Assembly (NCBI GenBank): GCA_036571765.1
Contig: BROE01000010.1
Coordinates: forward strand, 13,531,057-13,595,056
DNA from: Plecoglossus altivelis
Taxonomy: Eukaryota > Chordata > Actinopteri > Osmeriformes > Plecoglossidae
Length of the DNA: 64,000 nt
Direction: 5' to 3'
Position 1 is the stretch's first letter; each line of letters starts with the position of its first letter. The notes beneath the pieces were generated by a model. That model was not told the DNA's origin. It saw nothing but the letters and a program-made list of their open reading frames with translations, and ran no database searches. Positions 49,325-60,556 of this stretch are shown in pieces. The position numbers were made by a program, and so were the translations under genes.

Positions 49325-51030
49325 AACAGGGTTTAGTGGTTTAATATAAGCAAATAACCTATACACCACTCATTGCCACTAAGAATGACCCTGATGCAAC
49401 CACCAGCTGCAGTACACACAAGTAAACACATCCAAAATGATGGCATATGGCTAATCCTGTCCCCTATGTGGCTTTGAACTACATTACATCCACTTGACAG
49501 GGTAAAATGTGTAGAAAATAGTGGAGTGTGCCTTTAGCTACTGCAGTAGTTCTTTATTTTTTATTTTTACAATCCCTCCATACTAACAATTGAAGTTAAT
49601 ATTATAAGTTTGTAGAAAGAGAGAAGATTGAAAGACTAATCCTAACCCTAAAACCGGGTATAATTCTATATAAAGCACAACTGACAAATCAAATCTCAAA
49701 GTATATATTACAGATAAAGATTGTGCAGATTAAAAGACACGTACATAAACATACATTTATGTATTCCTGACCCAGAGATGGTACAAGGCCTTCTTTGATA
49801 ATTTCCTGGACACTGCTATAGTGAACGTCTTCATCCTTCACAAAGACCTTGCTCAAGGAAAAGGATAAGTACCTCTGACACAGAAGGTCTCCAGGGAGAT
49901 CCTTGCGACTGAGCTGGCTGAGTTGGGGTTTCACTCCTTACCTGGTCCCTCTTCTGTTACACACACAGCACATCACAGACCAGTTAATATTAGTCAACGC
50001 CCCTGGTTGGCTGAAGTGCATGCACTGTGGTGCTGTGCTCAACTTATTATTATTATTATTAAGGCTTTGTGTTTTGTCCCCACACAAGACTGTTACAATG
50101 ACTGGCATGTTGCCCAAATTACATAAAAGCACAATTGGCAAATAGCTGCATAACAATTCATTGTACAGCTTGGTGTGTATTCGTAAAATAAACTGCTTTT
50201 AAAACTGAATGGCTTCATGATAGAAGTCAGTAGCCCTTAGACCAGTCATGTAAAAAGTTGAAAAACTGGCCCGTTGGAACTGCAGAGCATTAGTAACTAC
50301 CCTACCAAACATGGCCCACATGAGATGTGCCAATATGTAAATTGTCAGAGTTTTGCCCTTTACAGGCCATAAGTCCCAAAATTCTGACTGTGATTCTGAT
50401 TCTATGAAAGAGTACATATGTCTTACTGCTCATAATGAACAAAGAAGCCTTATAATCTACAAAGGCCGCCATATTGGCTGTACAATAAAGATTCGTCCAA
50501 AACTACACAAATCTTCTCATTGTAAACTGTAACTACAACTTAATTCCGAGGCCTACGTCTTTAGAATACATGTATTAGTACAGGATGGTAAGCAATAAAG
50601 AATATATTACAGAATTGCCAAATTATTAACGTGTTAATAAATCTTGACATCTTGTTGCACATATTATGTGCACATATTATGTGCAACAGGCGCAAGTATA
50701 GGCCATGAATATCTACCACACCACCATAATGGCCCATAGGTGGCACTAAGCCATACCACGATGCACACACATTGAAGGCATTCTGAAAAGGGTGGGCTGA
50801 CCAAGTGCAGAGCATAAGTGAAACATTATGAATTCAAAGTTAAAAAAGTAAAGTTCTTTCATTCAAACCACCATCATATTTTAAACTTACATATGATTCA
50901 ATCAGTTAGTGTGCATGCTTGGCTGATTTACTCCTCAAATCGTCACCACTGCTCCACCATTCGCACTCATTCCAATGCCTCATTCCAACACACACACACA
51001 CGCACACACATACACAAACACACACTTATT
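49325..51030. other. Non-coding stretch with minor repeats
   Basis: (TTA)n at 50042-50060, a possible minus-strand family A scrap near 50725-50780 (TAGTGCCACCTATGGGCC on that strand), a CA/CACG run near 50988-51025. Nothing coding recognised. Confidence 0.5.
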
Positions 51031-51034
51031 AGGG

Positions 51035-51737
51035 ACAAAGCAGCAAAGACAGCTAATTCAATTTGTGCCTGCCAAATAACGACAGACTAAATGAAGATTC
51101 ACGAGCATGTGTTGCAAGTCAGCCTCTCTATTCTCTTTACTACACATTAACTGTAGTTCAATTTTGAATAGCATGACAAAAGTATTAGCTTTCGGACAAA
51201 GTAGCCGCTGTAATTGTCATCGTTTCATATATCAAAGTGATTTTGTGCACTGTATGTCGGAATAATGTCCTCTTTAAGTCAAATCATCCGTCAAAAGTAT
51301 TTGCATTATTGACACACATTTTGAGGTAATTTGAATATTTACACAAATTAACTTTATGCAGTACATTTGTATTTTATATCTTATTTCTGATCAACCTGCA
51401 GGAAAACCTGTACCACATGAAAAAGCTCTAACTTTAGTCAACTGAACTGATGGTTCATGAGGAGAAGATTTTTGTAGGTATTTGTTTTCACTATACAGCA
51501 AAATCTATTAAGCTGAACCTTATGGGTCTTTGAGGCTTTTTAGTTTCACATGAGAAATAAGGCATGGACACCAAGGTTTAGAAGAATTGGGGCAGTGGGG
51601 TGGAAATGGCATTCATTGGAAAATCTGACTTTAGGCATGACTTGTGGCACCCCCTAAAGTCAAATGTGGTTCAGATGTGGGGGTATCCAATGGCCTGTCA
51701 TATCAATGTGTATTATCAAATTTTCACCAGGGACATA
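51035..51737 (+). repeat. Dispersed repeat (family C followed by family A)
   Basis: 51090-51275 resembles 21450-21650. 51480-51670 matches 18665-18860 at high identity (ACTATACAGCAAAATC, GAGGCTTTTTAGTTTCACATG, GGGGTGGAAATGGCATT, CACCCCCTAAAGTCAAATG). The L2 LINE inserted at its right end. Confidence 0.6.
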
Positions 51738-52007
51738 GTTCAAGTTCAAGTTGTGCTTTATTGTCATTCTGCTACATGCGCGTGCATACAGTGGAACGAA
51801 ATGTCGTGCCTCACAGAGCCACATTGCTACATAAGTACAGACATTCAACAGTACAGACAAACAACAAACAATTTAAAATAAATATAACAATTTTCCTATA
51901 CATAAACTAAACAGGATACAAACTATACAAACTGTACGAATACTTACCGATGTGCATGTGCAAAGAGTATTGTACATGTGCGAAGAATAGATACAGCTCG
52001 ATCCAAG

Positions 52008-53246
52008 ATGGTGGCGCGTTCGGACGCAGCGGCTACTCTGGAGCCCGAAGACGGTGCTTTTATGTCGTTTAATGTCTGTTCGTCTACAAACAATGCTTAT
52101 TCGACGCTGGTTCATCGGGAGTTCATTCCCAGATACATTTATGATCGTCAAAGCCTTTTAGACATCAAAAAAACATACAAACACAATCTCCCGCCGGCGG
52201 CTAGCGAGAAACTACGAGGCCTTTGTTTACTGCTAGAGCCGAACCTCGAGACCGCGGACTCGCCTACTGATGCTACCCGCACAAGGTGGCGTCGCAAGCG
52301 GTGCGAGAGATGACAAAAGCGCAGTAAGCGCGGAGGTATACGAGCTAGGTTGAGGGCTTACCCCACCAGACCGGCTCTTCCATCACTCATGCTCTCTAAC
52401 GTTCGCTCTCTGGAAAACAAACTGGACCTAATTCAACTCAGCCTATCTACCCAGCATGAGGCTAGGGATTGTTGTGCGTTTGTCTTCACTGAGACATGGC
52501 TAAACGACAACATCCCGGACTCCGCCATTCAACTGCACGGCCTAACCTGCTACCGAGCGGACAGAGATTCGTCACTGTCTGGAAAGACTCGCGGGGGCGG
52601 CTTGTGTGTTTATGTCAACAAAAAATGGTGTAACAATGCTGCGGTAATATCTAGATACTGCTCACCGCTGGTGGAGTTTATGATTGTGAAGTGTCGTCCG
52701 TTCTATCTGCCGAGGGAGTTCACGTCCATTGTTATGGTCGCTGTTTACATTCCTCCGTGTGCTAACGCAAAAGACGCGCTTCGTGAACTATACAGCGCCA
52801 TCAGCGAACAACAAACAAATAACCCCGACGGCTTTTTCATCGTAGCCGGTGACTTCAACCATGCAAACTTAAAGTCAGTTTTGCCTAAGTTTTACCAACA
52901 TGTGAACTTTGCAACAAGGGGAAACAACACACTAGACGTTGTTTACACAACAGTTAGGAACGCATACAGAGCCGAACCCCGCCCCCACCTCGGGTACTCA
53001 GACCACATCTCTGTTATGCTAATCCCAGCATATAGCCCACTTCTCAAACTTGCGAAACCGATACTTAAGCAAATCACGGTATGGCCAGAAAATGCTACCT
53101 CTGCACTGCAGGACTGCTTCCAGGACACAGACTGGAACATGTTCAAAGAGGCAGCTACTTATAACAATCACACTGACCTACAGGAGTACACTGAAACTGT
53201 GACTGCTTACATCAAAAAGTGCACAGATGATGTGACAGTTGAGTAA
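52008..53246 (+). pseudogene. L2 ORF: N-terminal region and apurinic-like endonuclease
   Basis: ATG at 52008 lies 14 bases from the element's 5' end. A frame of about 100 codons runs to TGA at 52311-52313 and continues in the same frame from 52314, so one nonsense change (probably CGA to TGA) splits one ORF. The endonuclease part (52350-53246, 298 codons) shows SNVRSLENK (16-24), the catalytic-site ETW (48-50), GDFNHA (167-172), TLDVVYT (194-200) and YSDH (216-219), i.e. the main residues of the exonuclease-endonuclease-phosphatase fold. It ends at a stop at 53246 before RT. Enzyme would nick target DNA to prime reverse transcription. Confidence 0.8.
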
Positions 53247-53435
53247 CGAAGAGAAAAGGACTGTGCTAATGATGAGACAGATGAAAACACGAAACTTGTC
53301 CTAACAGACTATGCTTCAACACGGGCCGCTGTGGCCCAGGCAGTCGTGCCGCCCACATGTCTCATCCACACTATCAATACCCTGGGTGTGTGTACCGAAG
53401 AAATCGCCAATGTCCTGTCTGAATGACTACCGTCC

Positions 53436-53990
53436 ATGGACTTTCTAACCGAAAGACCTCAGTCAGTCCGTGTCGGCCATAACACCTCGAGCACCTCAAC
53501 ACTGAGCACAGGTGCCCCACAAGGCTGTGTGCTCAGCCCGCTGCTCTTCACGCTGCTGACCCACGACTGCACTGCCAAGTTCAGCTCCAACCACATTATC
53601 AAGTTTGCTGATGACACAACAGTGGTAGGTCTCATCAGCAACAACGATGAAACACAGTATAGAGAGGAAGTGGCACAGCTGGCGAAATGGTGTGGGGCTA
53701 ACAACCTGTCCCTCAACTTGAGCAAGACAAAGGAGGTTGTGATGGACTTCAGGAGGAACTTTGTGGATCACCCCCCACTGACCATCGACAGCTCGCCTGT
53801 CGAGAGAGTCAACAGCACCAAATTCCTGGGGGTGCACATCACAGAGGACCTCACCTGGACCACCAACACCAAGTCACTCTCAAAGAAGGCACATCAGCGC
53901 CTACACTTTCTCCGCCGGCTAAAGAGAGAGCACGTCTCCCTCCACCCATCCTCACCACATTCTACAGGGGCACCATTGAGAGTGTGCTGA
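53436..53990 (+). pseudogene. L2 reverse transcriptase, internal fragment
   Basis: Contains LTERPQSVRVGHNTSS, TGAPQGCVLSPLLF (motif B), FADDTTVVG (intact catalytic box) and KFLGVHITEDLTW. Frame is lost near 53930 by a 2-base insertion relative to the 4.7 kb copy. RT fingers upstream are deleted. About 97% identical by eye to 4753-5320. Confidence 0.8.
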
Positions 53991-54024
53991 CCAGCTGCAT
54001 CACTGTCTGGTACGGGAGCTGGTC

Positions 54025-54395
54025 ACTTGGTCACAACAGGACCTGAGACATATGTTGGCCAGAGAATGTGGCGTAGCATCTCAGAACAAAGACCCATGAG
54101 CAACAAAATCTTGATCTTGATTTAAAGTAGGATATGGGGTAAATGGTCGTACTGATGGTTTCATCAACATGTTGTTTTCCTCTGCATGATAGTTTAGTGA
54201 TTTGAGGACAATAAATTAAGTTGGAAAATAAATCATATTATTGAATAGTTGTTCAACAGTGGAAGTGCAGCCAATGTGAGCGCAAGCAATTTAATTCTGT
54301 ACCTGTGGGACTAGAGGAGGAAAAGGATGCATGATTGCCAGCAGCCACTTTTTCCAGTATATCTTTGCAAACCATGGTGCCGTGCTACTGATATT
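54025..54395. other. Non-coding stretch, nothing recognised
   Basis: No feature identified. Confidence 0.5.
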
Positions 54396-54397
54396 TT

Positions 54398-54815
54398 TAC
54401 TGTAATTTTCAGAAATAAAGCTTATGGTGGCGCAACTTATATTTCAATGGGGCTTATAGAACATTTTCAAAACAAACAACACTAGAGACTGGACACATTT
54501 TCGTAGTCATTGAATGTTGATAAAATAAATGGATTGGATGTAATTGCTAGCAAAGATGAACACTAAATTGATTTGGTATAATATTCATACAATACATTAT
54601 ACACTTGGCTTTAGTTATGGACAAACTAACCACAACTGAAATGTTACAGGAATGCTATACGATCACCTATACTCGTGCATTGCTTTGAATCATCGTTCCC
54701 GTATCAAGTGCAGCCTATATTCCAGTACGGCTTATATTCAGATTTACAAACACAAAACTCCCATTCTGGTGGGTGTGGCTCATACAATGTGGCTTATTTT
54801 CCTGAAAATATGGTA
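54398..54815 (+). mobile_element. MITE with short inverted ends (about 418 bp)
   Basis: Left end TACTGTAATTTTCAG and right end CCTGAAAATATGGTA are imperfect inverted repeats. The interior has the repeated theme GCTTATA (GGGGCTTATAGAAC, CGGCTTATATTCAG, GTGGCTTATTTTCC), which I associate with a widespread vertebrate and fish MITE type. No coding capacity. Confidence 0.5.
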
Positions 54816-54819
54816 TTGT

Positions 54820-55565
54820 AATTGTCATCATAGCCTATACATTTAACTAGGCTAAGAAGAAGAAGACGCATACTATACTGTTGAAACCATGCAGCCATTT
54901 AAGGTGTCATTATCTTTCTGAATACTCCACTTGATTGACAAATATACTGAAAACCAGTAGTTTTGCTGTGGTTCATAAGTACAGCGACCATGTATGCCTA
55001 TTCTGTCATCAGATGAGTTTCTGTGTTTCTGTCAGGAGTTTAATTTATGGTCCATAATATCAGGTATTGCCGATTACTTTAAGATAACATCGGATGTTTT
55101 TTGACTGTATTTTTCTGTGGTGTTGATCGACTAATGATTTAATTTCTGACTATGGTCCACGGTGCATGTTTTGGCTATATTACACCTTCAGATGTGCTCT
55201 TAGCACATTTCTTTTCTGCTCCGCTGTAACAATGCTTTGTAATATTAATACTTGGAATTACCAACAAATGTTAAACTTTAAAAGGTAAATATGGATGGAG
55301 ATAGGGGCCCGTAATTTGTTTTGCTCCGGGGCCCGTCATGCCTAAGCTATGCCACTGACCTGGACATTACGCTAATTGAATGCAAGGGGAGGCCCTTCAA
55401 CTCAACATCCAACTGCCATCCCATCCCATCTTCCATTCAACTTTATTCCTCCTCTCTCCTTTGTGACACATCACATTCTGAGCACATACATTTAGATATA
55501 ATCTAACATATAATCCAGGTCATCCATTTAATAAGACAAACATGCAAGACTATAGATGTGAAACA
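54820..55565. other. Non-coding stretch, nothing recognised
   Basis: No feature identified. Confidence 0.5.
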
Positions 55566-55569
55566 TCTA

Positions 55570-57625
55570 CCTATTTACACAATCTGAAAAGCAAATGACA
55601 AGCACAAGTAACTTTGTGGGTGTGACTTGGGCGCTGTTGCTATTATAACGGTGGGATAAATTACTCTTGCGCCCGGCACAAAGCGAAAAAGTGTTGAAAC
55701 ATTGGTCAAATGTGTGGTTTGGGCGTACCGTGCAATTAACCAATCAACGCGTCAGCCTACATTCCCTTTAAAAAGTAGGATCGCTTGTTCCATGGCGGAT
55801 TGCTATAACGATGGCGGATTTCCCAGGCACAGGCACGTCATAAGCGGTTCACAGTCGAAGACGGATGTTCTCATCAGGGTAGTGAAGGACAGAAAAGTTA
55901 AATTGCCCAACAGTTTTTGCCCATTGCTTAAACACTAAAACCATATGCTTAAATCAAAGCCTTGATTTTTTGCCTCAACTTTGTAGCATACATTAAACAA
56001 AGTGCAACCATTGCTTAGAAACATTGTCAACTTTGCAAATTGTTGCAATTTTCTAACACACTTATTGCAAAATACCTGTTATCTTACATTAGACACTTTG
56101 TCCAAAAACTAAATCACCTGTTATCATTAGAAAAAAACTGTTCAAAACGCAAAACTCATATTGCAATTGTAGGCACTTACATACACACCTAAAAACACTT
56201 GTACAAGGACCAGTGTGGACAGGTATCAGATGAAATCAGGGTTACTCTGGTGGGCCATTTAATCACGGCTTGTCCATGAGGGAGGCTGGTCAAAGAGTAC
56301 ACCCCACCTTAGTTTCTACACAGCACACACATACACAACAAGTACATGTTTTTTCCCCAATAGCAATGTATCCATATTTATTTTTAAATTTATTTATATT
56401 TGGATGATAGGAAATTCTATTTTTATTTATGTAATTCAGAAAGTTGTTGTGTATATGGCTTTGTGGCAAGGATTTCATTTTTTAGAAAGAAATGGTTCAT
56501 TCTGTCATATACGCAAGTTCATTCATTTTCTACCGCCGAACCCTGAGAGGGATTGCAGTGCCTGTTGTTCCCGTTTGGGGTGAAGGGTGACTGGAGTCAT
56601 TGGCGGGGTACACCCAGGACTGGGGACAGCAAGTCTCATGGCTAACACAGAGACACAGACAATCATTCACTATCATATTCATTCACTAGGGGCAATTTAG
56701 AATTTCCAATTAACCTATCACATGCATGTCTTTGGATGGTGGGAGGAAGCCGTAGTGCCCGGAGGGAACCCATGGTAACGACATGCAGACTCCACCCAGA
56801 GATGTGATGTTAGATTTGGCCCAAGAATCAAACCCAAGATCTCCTTATTGGGAGGCAAGGGCTCTAACCACACTGCCATCGAGCACACCAGAGGCACCAT
56901 GCACCCCAGAGACGGTCTTCCCCTGTTTCCTCCCATTAGCATTCTGCTGCCAGATAACACGAGCCAGGTTTACACCTCGCCTGGTTTCTAACTCAAAGAC
57001 GACTCCGCTGGTTTGTAACACCATTTCTCAGGTCAGACTGCAGCTACAACTCCTTTGCACTGTCTGAGCTACACTGGTGTTTCAATCGGTCATCCATTCC
57101 TGGCAGTTACAACCAGTACAACGGTAAACACTTGGCAATAAAGAGATTGTAAAACCCTGAGCCACTAAGTTACATATTTTTATTGAGCACGATTTCTCAA
57201 TTATTTTAAAGATTACGGTTCATAGTTGTTTTGCGATTTTAGGCTAAAGACTGTATATGTGAGTTGTTACGGTAAAATCCCAGTGTTGAGTCTGATCAAC
57301 TTGTGTGTCGTTTTGACATAATTAGGCACATTCTGCAGAACGCGTGTAAGCAAGACAAAAATTTAAAATGTTGTAAATGTTTACGCTTTATTTACGCTAG
57401 CCTTTTTCACATCTTCATGGACATCACAATGATTTCTCTTGTTTGGTAATATTTTTTACTTGTAATTATGTTTGCAAAAAAATGGATACTGCTGTGTCTG
57501 TGTAGACGAGAGAAGCAAAGTGCATGCGCGTTGTGCACAAGCTACATTATGGCTAAGTCTGCGCCCTTGAAATACCATTTCAACAACGCACCATTGATTT
57601 TAATGGTACCTTTTCCCTAGTGGTA
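55570..57625 (+). mobile_element. Non-autonomous TIR-type transposon, copy 2, interrupted
   Basis: Left end CCTATTTACAC and following 350 bases match 42813-43115 plus 44265-44320. The right part, 57340-57625, matches 44330-44590 (TTTTTCACATC, GAAGCAAAGTGCATG, GTACATTATGG/GCTACATTATGG). About 1.4 kb between, including a SINE, is not element sequence by this comparison. The right inverted end is missing or lost near 57625. Confidence 0.5.
56513..56907 (-). mobile_element. tRNA-derived SINE with Rex3-like tail, copy 1
   Basis: Minus strand, 5' end at about 56907 (GGGTGCATGGTGC), box A-like GTGTGGTTAGAGCC, box B-like TGGGTTTGATTCTTGGG, body with CAGAGAGA/GGTGGAGTCTGCATG, TCCTCCCACCATCCAAAGACATGC and TTAATTGGAAATTCTAAATTG, and 3' end GCGGTAGAAAATGAATGAA. 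Same family as 60138-60547. A small insertion separates the first 20 bases from box A. No clear target duplication. Confidence 0.8.
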
Positions 57626-57643
57626 AGTATTTATTTGTTGTTA

Positions 57644-57666
57644 ATAAATAAATAAATAAATAAATA
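57644..57666. repeat. (AAAT)n microsatellite
   Basis: Five to six AAAT units, directly visible. Confidence 0.9.
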
Positions 57667-57669
57667 GCA

Positions 57670-58545
57670 TTTTAGTTGAATTTCTTGGCATTTGGTGTTG
57701 CCTCGAACCCAAGCGAGTACTGCAAGTATATAGTATTACCCTGGACAGGAGGGTCTTAAGTGTGCATGTTTTGCTAACATTTAGACTGACTTTCACTGAG
57801 TACACAAACAGTAGTAAAGAGAGGTTTACCATTTTAGGATAGAGCTGGCAGGGATGAACACCTCTGATGGATTTGATGTCATCTGTGACTGTGTCACTGC
57901 GAACGATGAGATGAAATTATACAAACTGTCCAACATCTTTTGAGTGAACTGTGAAAAGACATAAAAAGAAAACATCATGAATACAATTGTTAATAAACAC
58001 AAAATGAATGTCCATGACTTCCATGTCTATGGGACTATGGTTTTAGGGAGGACACCCATGTGGGTAATGGATAAGAAAAGAATCCACTAAACTAAAAATG
58101 TTCACAAAGAATAAAACACCACAGAAATTAAGGCATTTCTTTTACCTATTGAACAGAATATTAAAAAATGAAAATACTATCATATAATTTTTTTTTGCAG
58201 CCATTGTTGACATAGCTGCAAATATTGGTTGCACATAAGCTGTGGCCACTTTCAGAATACAAATGTCATGTACTGCTGCCATAATGTGCATGGCAAATTT
58301 AAATTTTATTGACAGAAAAAAGTAATTTCTCCGTTTTGTACAGATCAAAGTACAGATTTTCAAAAGACGTGTCATACATTTTGGAACATTGGATTTTGGA
58401 ACATTGACGGTGTAATAGAATGTAAGGATGTATGTAAAAGAGGATGTATGTGCAACATGTTTTTTAGCTAGATAACTATTAGAGCTAGCAAACAATGCTA
58501 GTGCTAAATAACTCTTTTTCTGCTCAGTTCCTGTGGGAAAGTAGG
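57670..58545. other. Non-coding stretch, nothing recognised
   Basis: The 117-codon minus frame at 58142-58495 has no recognisable domain and runs through AT-rich sequence; not called a gene. Confidence 0.5.
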
Positions 58546-58575
58546 ACTGTTAGAGACATTTCTCATGTAACACTT

Positions 58576-58606
58576 ATTCTGTATAAAACAATGTTTTATA
58601 CAGAAT
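58576..58606. repeat. Perfect hairpin, 14-bp stem, 3-base loop
   Basis: ATTCTGTATAAAAC - AAT - GTTTTATACAGAAT. Confidence 0.95.
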
Positions 58607-58623
58607 TATGTTCTCAATAGCAT

Positions 58624-58654
58624 AATCTTACCTCTATGAGGGAGAGGTAAGATT
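58624..58654. repeat. Perfect hairpin, 12-bp stem, 7-base loop
   Basis: AATCTTACCTCT - ATGAGGG - AGAGGTAAGATT, 17 bases after the previous hairpin. Confidence 0.95.
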
Positions 58655-59071
58655 CTGACTCTGAGTGATTTTATCAGTTGGGGGTCTGCCTATTGTAGGA
58701 GAGTTCCTTAGCTTATGGATATAGTGACTCCGCGTAAAAGGGACATCTGGTCAAGAGGAGTAGGTGCCCCCTGTGGAGCTAAGAGTGCTTATCACTCAAA
58801 TGGAATGTGAAGGGGACAGCTTGAGTTAGGTCAAATGACTGTATCTGGACTAGGGAAACTCCAATTACAGAACTAGAATTAAGAACAGCTTGTTTTAAAC
58901 GAACCAATGACTATTGAGAAATTGTTTGTAATGACAGTGTAAATGATAGAGTTGGAGACAAAGACTCCAGACAACTATGTAACCATAGTCAGACTTGTCT
59001 CCTTGCCAGTAAGTATTAAAACTTCCTTAGCTTCAACGACTCTGTGTTCTTATTTAGAATGACCTAACATG

Positions 59072-59930
59072 CGACTGCCAAACAAAAAGAGAGGGGAACC
59101 CATTTGTGTTGCAAATTAAGATGTGTTCATAGTATCTTGCCAAAAAATGCCTAGGTTTATAAGTACCAAACCAAGGTACCAAGAAACGAATGCTAAGGGG
59201 TCGTTGATACTACTGCCTGCCTTTCTAGTACGCCATATTGATGCATTGTTGCTAACGTGATTATGTTTTAAGGTTAGGCTACTGAGGTTCCTTGTCCTGC
59301 ACAAGTCACTTTTGCCACAAAAACGTTATAAGCTCCTTAACTGTGCAATGGAACATAAATCGCCATAGAGGCAATGCAATCGAGACCAAGATGAACAATT
59401 TGATACTGACGTTGTCCATGTAGTCCAAATATTGACTGATCCTTCGGGGTGAAAAAAAAAAATATATATCAAAGCGAACAATAGGTAGTGCTCACTGAAG
59501 GCAAGCACATAGCAAAAACAAGAGTGGGTACAATTTCTGAGGAAATTGTGGGGTGTGCTTGCATCAGTTGCAGATGGGTACTTTTTAAACTTAAATTCAA
59601 ACTGATATTTCTGTATATTGATACAAAAATGCATGGTTATTATTTATGAAGATTTAATAGACTCCTTATTGGGAGGCATAGGAGGCATAGAAGCATATAT
59701 TTATGGATTCTCATTTACCATTCAAAATACTAAGAGTGAATTGTACAAGGAAACTGTTGTCTTTGCCCTGCAAGAGAGAATGGTGATCAGCTATATAGCA
59801 GCCTAATAATTCAAAATACATCAAAACGGAAGAAAATTGACAATACATTGTAAAAATGGTCCTAACGTCTGAGTTTAACGTTCTTTAAGTTTTTCCCTTT
59901 TAGCCGTCAAGGTTAAATCAACTTAGAATT
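59072..59930. other. Non-coding stretch, nothing recognised
   Basis: An A run and AT patch at 59452-59468; otherwise no feature. Confidence 0.5.
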
Positions 59931-60125
59931 TTTTACCAAATCAAATCACTTTGTCACACGACCACACACACACAAGTGCAATGGTGTGTGAAATTCTTGG
60001 GTGCTCATGACAGTAATAAAACTAGACAACAAATTTACACAACACAATTTACATATCTAATATACACAATTACACACAGCACAATATACAAATAACTAAC
60101 AATGTACATTATACAACACACAATA

Positions 60126-60137
60126 TGGAATACACAT
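60126..60137 (+). repeat. SINE target-site duplication, left copy
   Basis: TGGAATACACAT immediately before the SINE head; repeated at 60545-60556. Confidence 0.85.
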
Positions 60138-60547
60138 GGGTGCATGGTGGTGGTGCAGTTAGAGCCCTTGCCTCCCAGGAAGGAGATCATTGGTTAGATT
60201 TTTGGGCCAAATCCAACATCACATGATCTCTCTGGGTGGAGTCTGCATGTCCTCACCATGTTACCGTGGGCTCTCTACGGGCACTCCGGCTTCCTCCCAC
60301 CATCCAAAGACATGCAGGTGATAGGTTAATTGGTATGTTAAAAATTGCCCCTAGAGAGTGGATGTGTGAGTGAATGGTTGTCTGTGTCTCTGTGTTAGCC
60401 CTGTGACTTACTGGCCCCAGTCCAGGGTGTACCCCGTCTATGGCCCGAAAGCTACTGGGTTAGGCTCCAGTCACCCGTGACCCCAAATGGGAACAAATGG
60501 CACTAAAAATCCCTCCCAGAGATTAGCAGTAGACGATGGATGGATGG
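60138..60547 (+). mobile_element. tRNA-derived SINE with Rex3-like tail, copy 2
   Basis: Head GGGTGCATGGTGGTGGTGC, box A-like TGGTGCAGTTAGAGCCC, degenerate box B near TTGGTTAGATTTTTGG, body with TCTGGGTGGAGTCTGCATG, CATCCAAAGACATGCAGG, GTGTACCCCGTCTATGGCCC, and 3' end GATTAGCAGTAGACGATGGATGG. Flanked by a perfect duplication of 9-12 bases (the uncertainty is because TGGA also belongs to the tail). It lies inside the 3' region of the minus-strand L2-like LINE, so it is younger than that element. Confidence 0.85.
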
Positions 60548-60556
60548 AATACACAT
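60545..60556 (+). repeat. SINE target-site duplication, right copy
   Basis: TGGAATACACAT after the GATG tail, matching 60126-60137. Confidence 0.85.

Larger units (their letters stand above)
51739..54022 (-). mobile_element. L2-clade LINE with 5' inversion (twin-priming structure)
   Basis: 51739-51994 is the L2 3' UTR and tail in minus orientation (tail repeat TTCAAGTTCAAG at 51739). At 51994/51995 it meets, head to head, the 5' end of the same element running in plus orientation (AGCTCGATCCAAGATGG), which continues through N-terminus, endonuclease and part of RT to about 54020. Read on the minus strand this is an inverted 5' part followed by a sense 3' part, the product expected from twin priming. 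Sequence corresponding to about 5325-5716 of the 4.7 kb copy is lost at the switch. The 5' part also lacks about 1 kb of RT N-terminal coding near 53400-53435. No clear target duplication. Confidence 0.85.
58549..59069 (+). mobile_element. LTR-like segment (possible solo LTR)
   Basis: 521 bp beginning TGTTAG and ending CTAACA, perfect 6-base inverted ends of the TG...CA kind. Near the right end AGTATTAAAACTTCC followed by TTAGCTTCAACGACTCTGTG is U5-like. Two perfect hairpins lie near the left end. No target duplication (GGAC before, TGCG after), no internal coding region nearby. Confidence 0.45.

Noticed and set aside
59660..59690. CTCCTTATTGGGAGGCA also found at 56842-56858
   Set aside because: A 17-base match with no extension on either side; the second site is inside a SINE and the first is not, so chance or a tiny relic.
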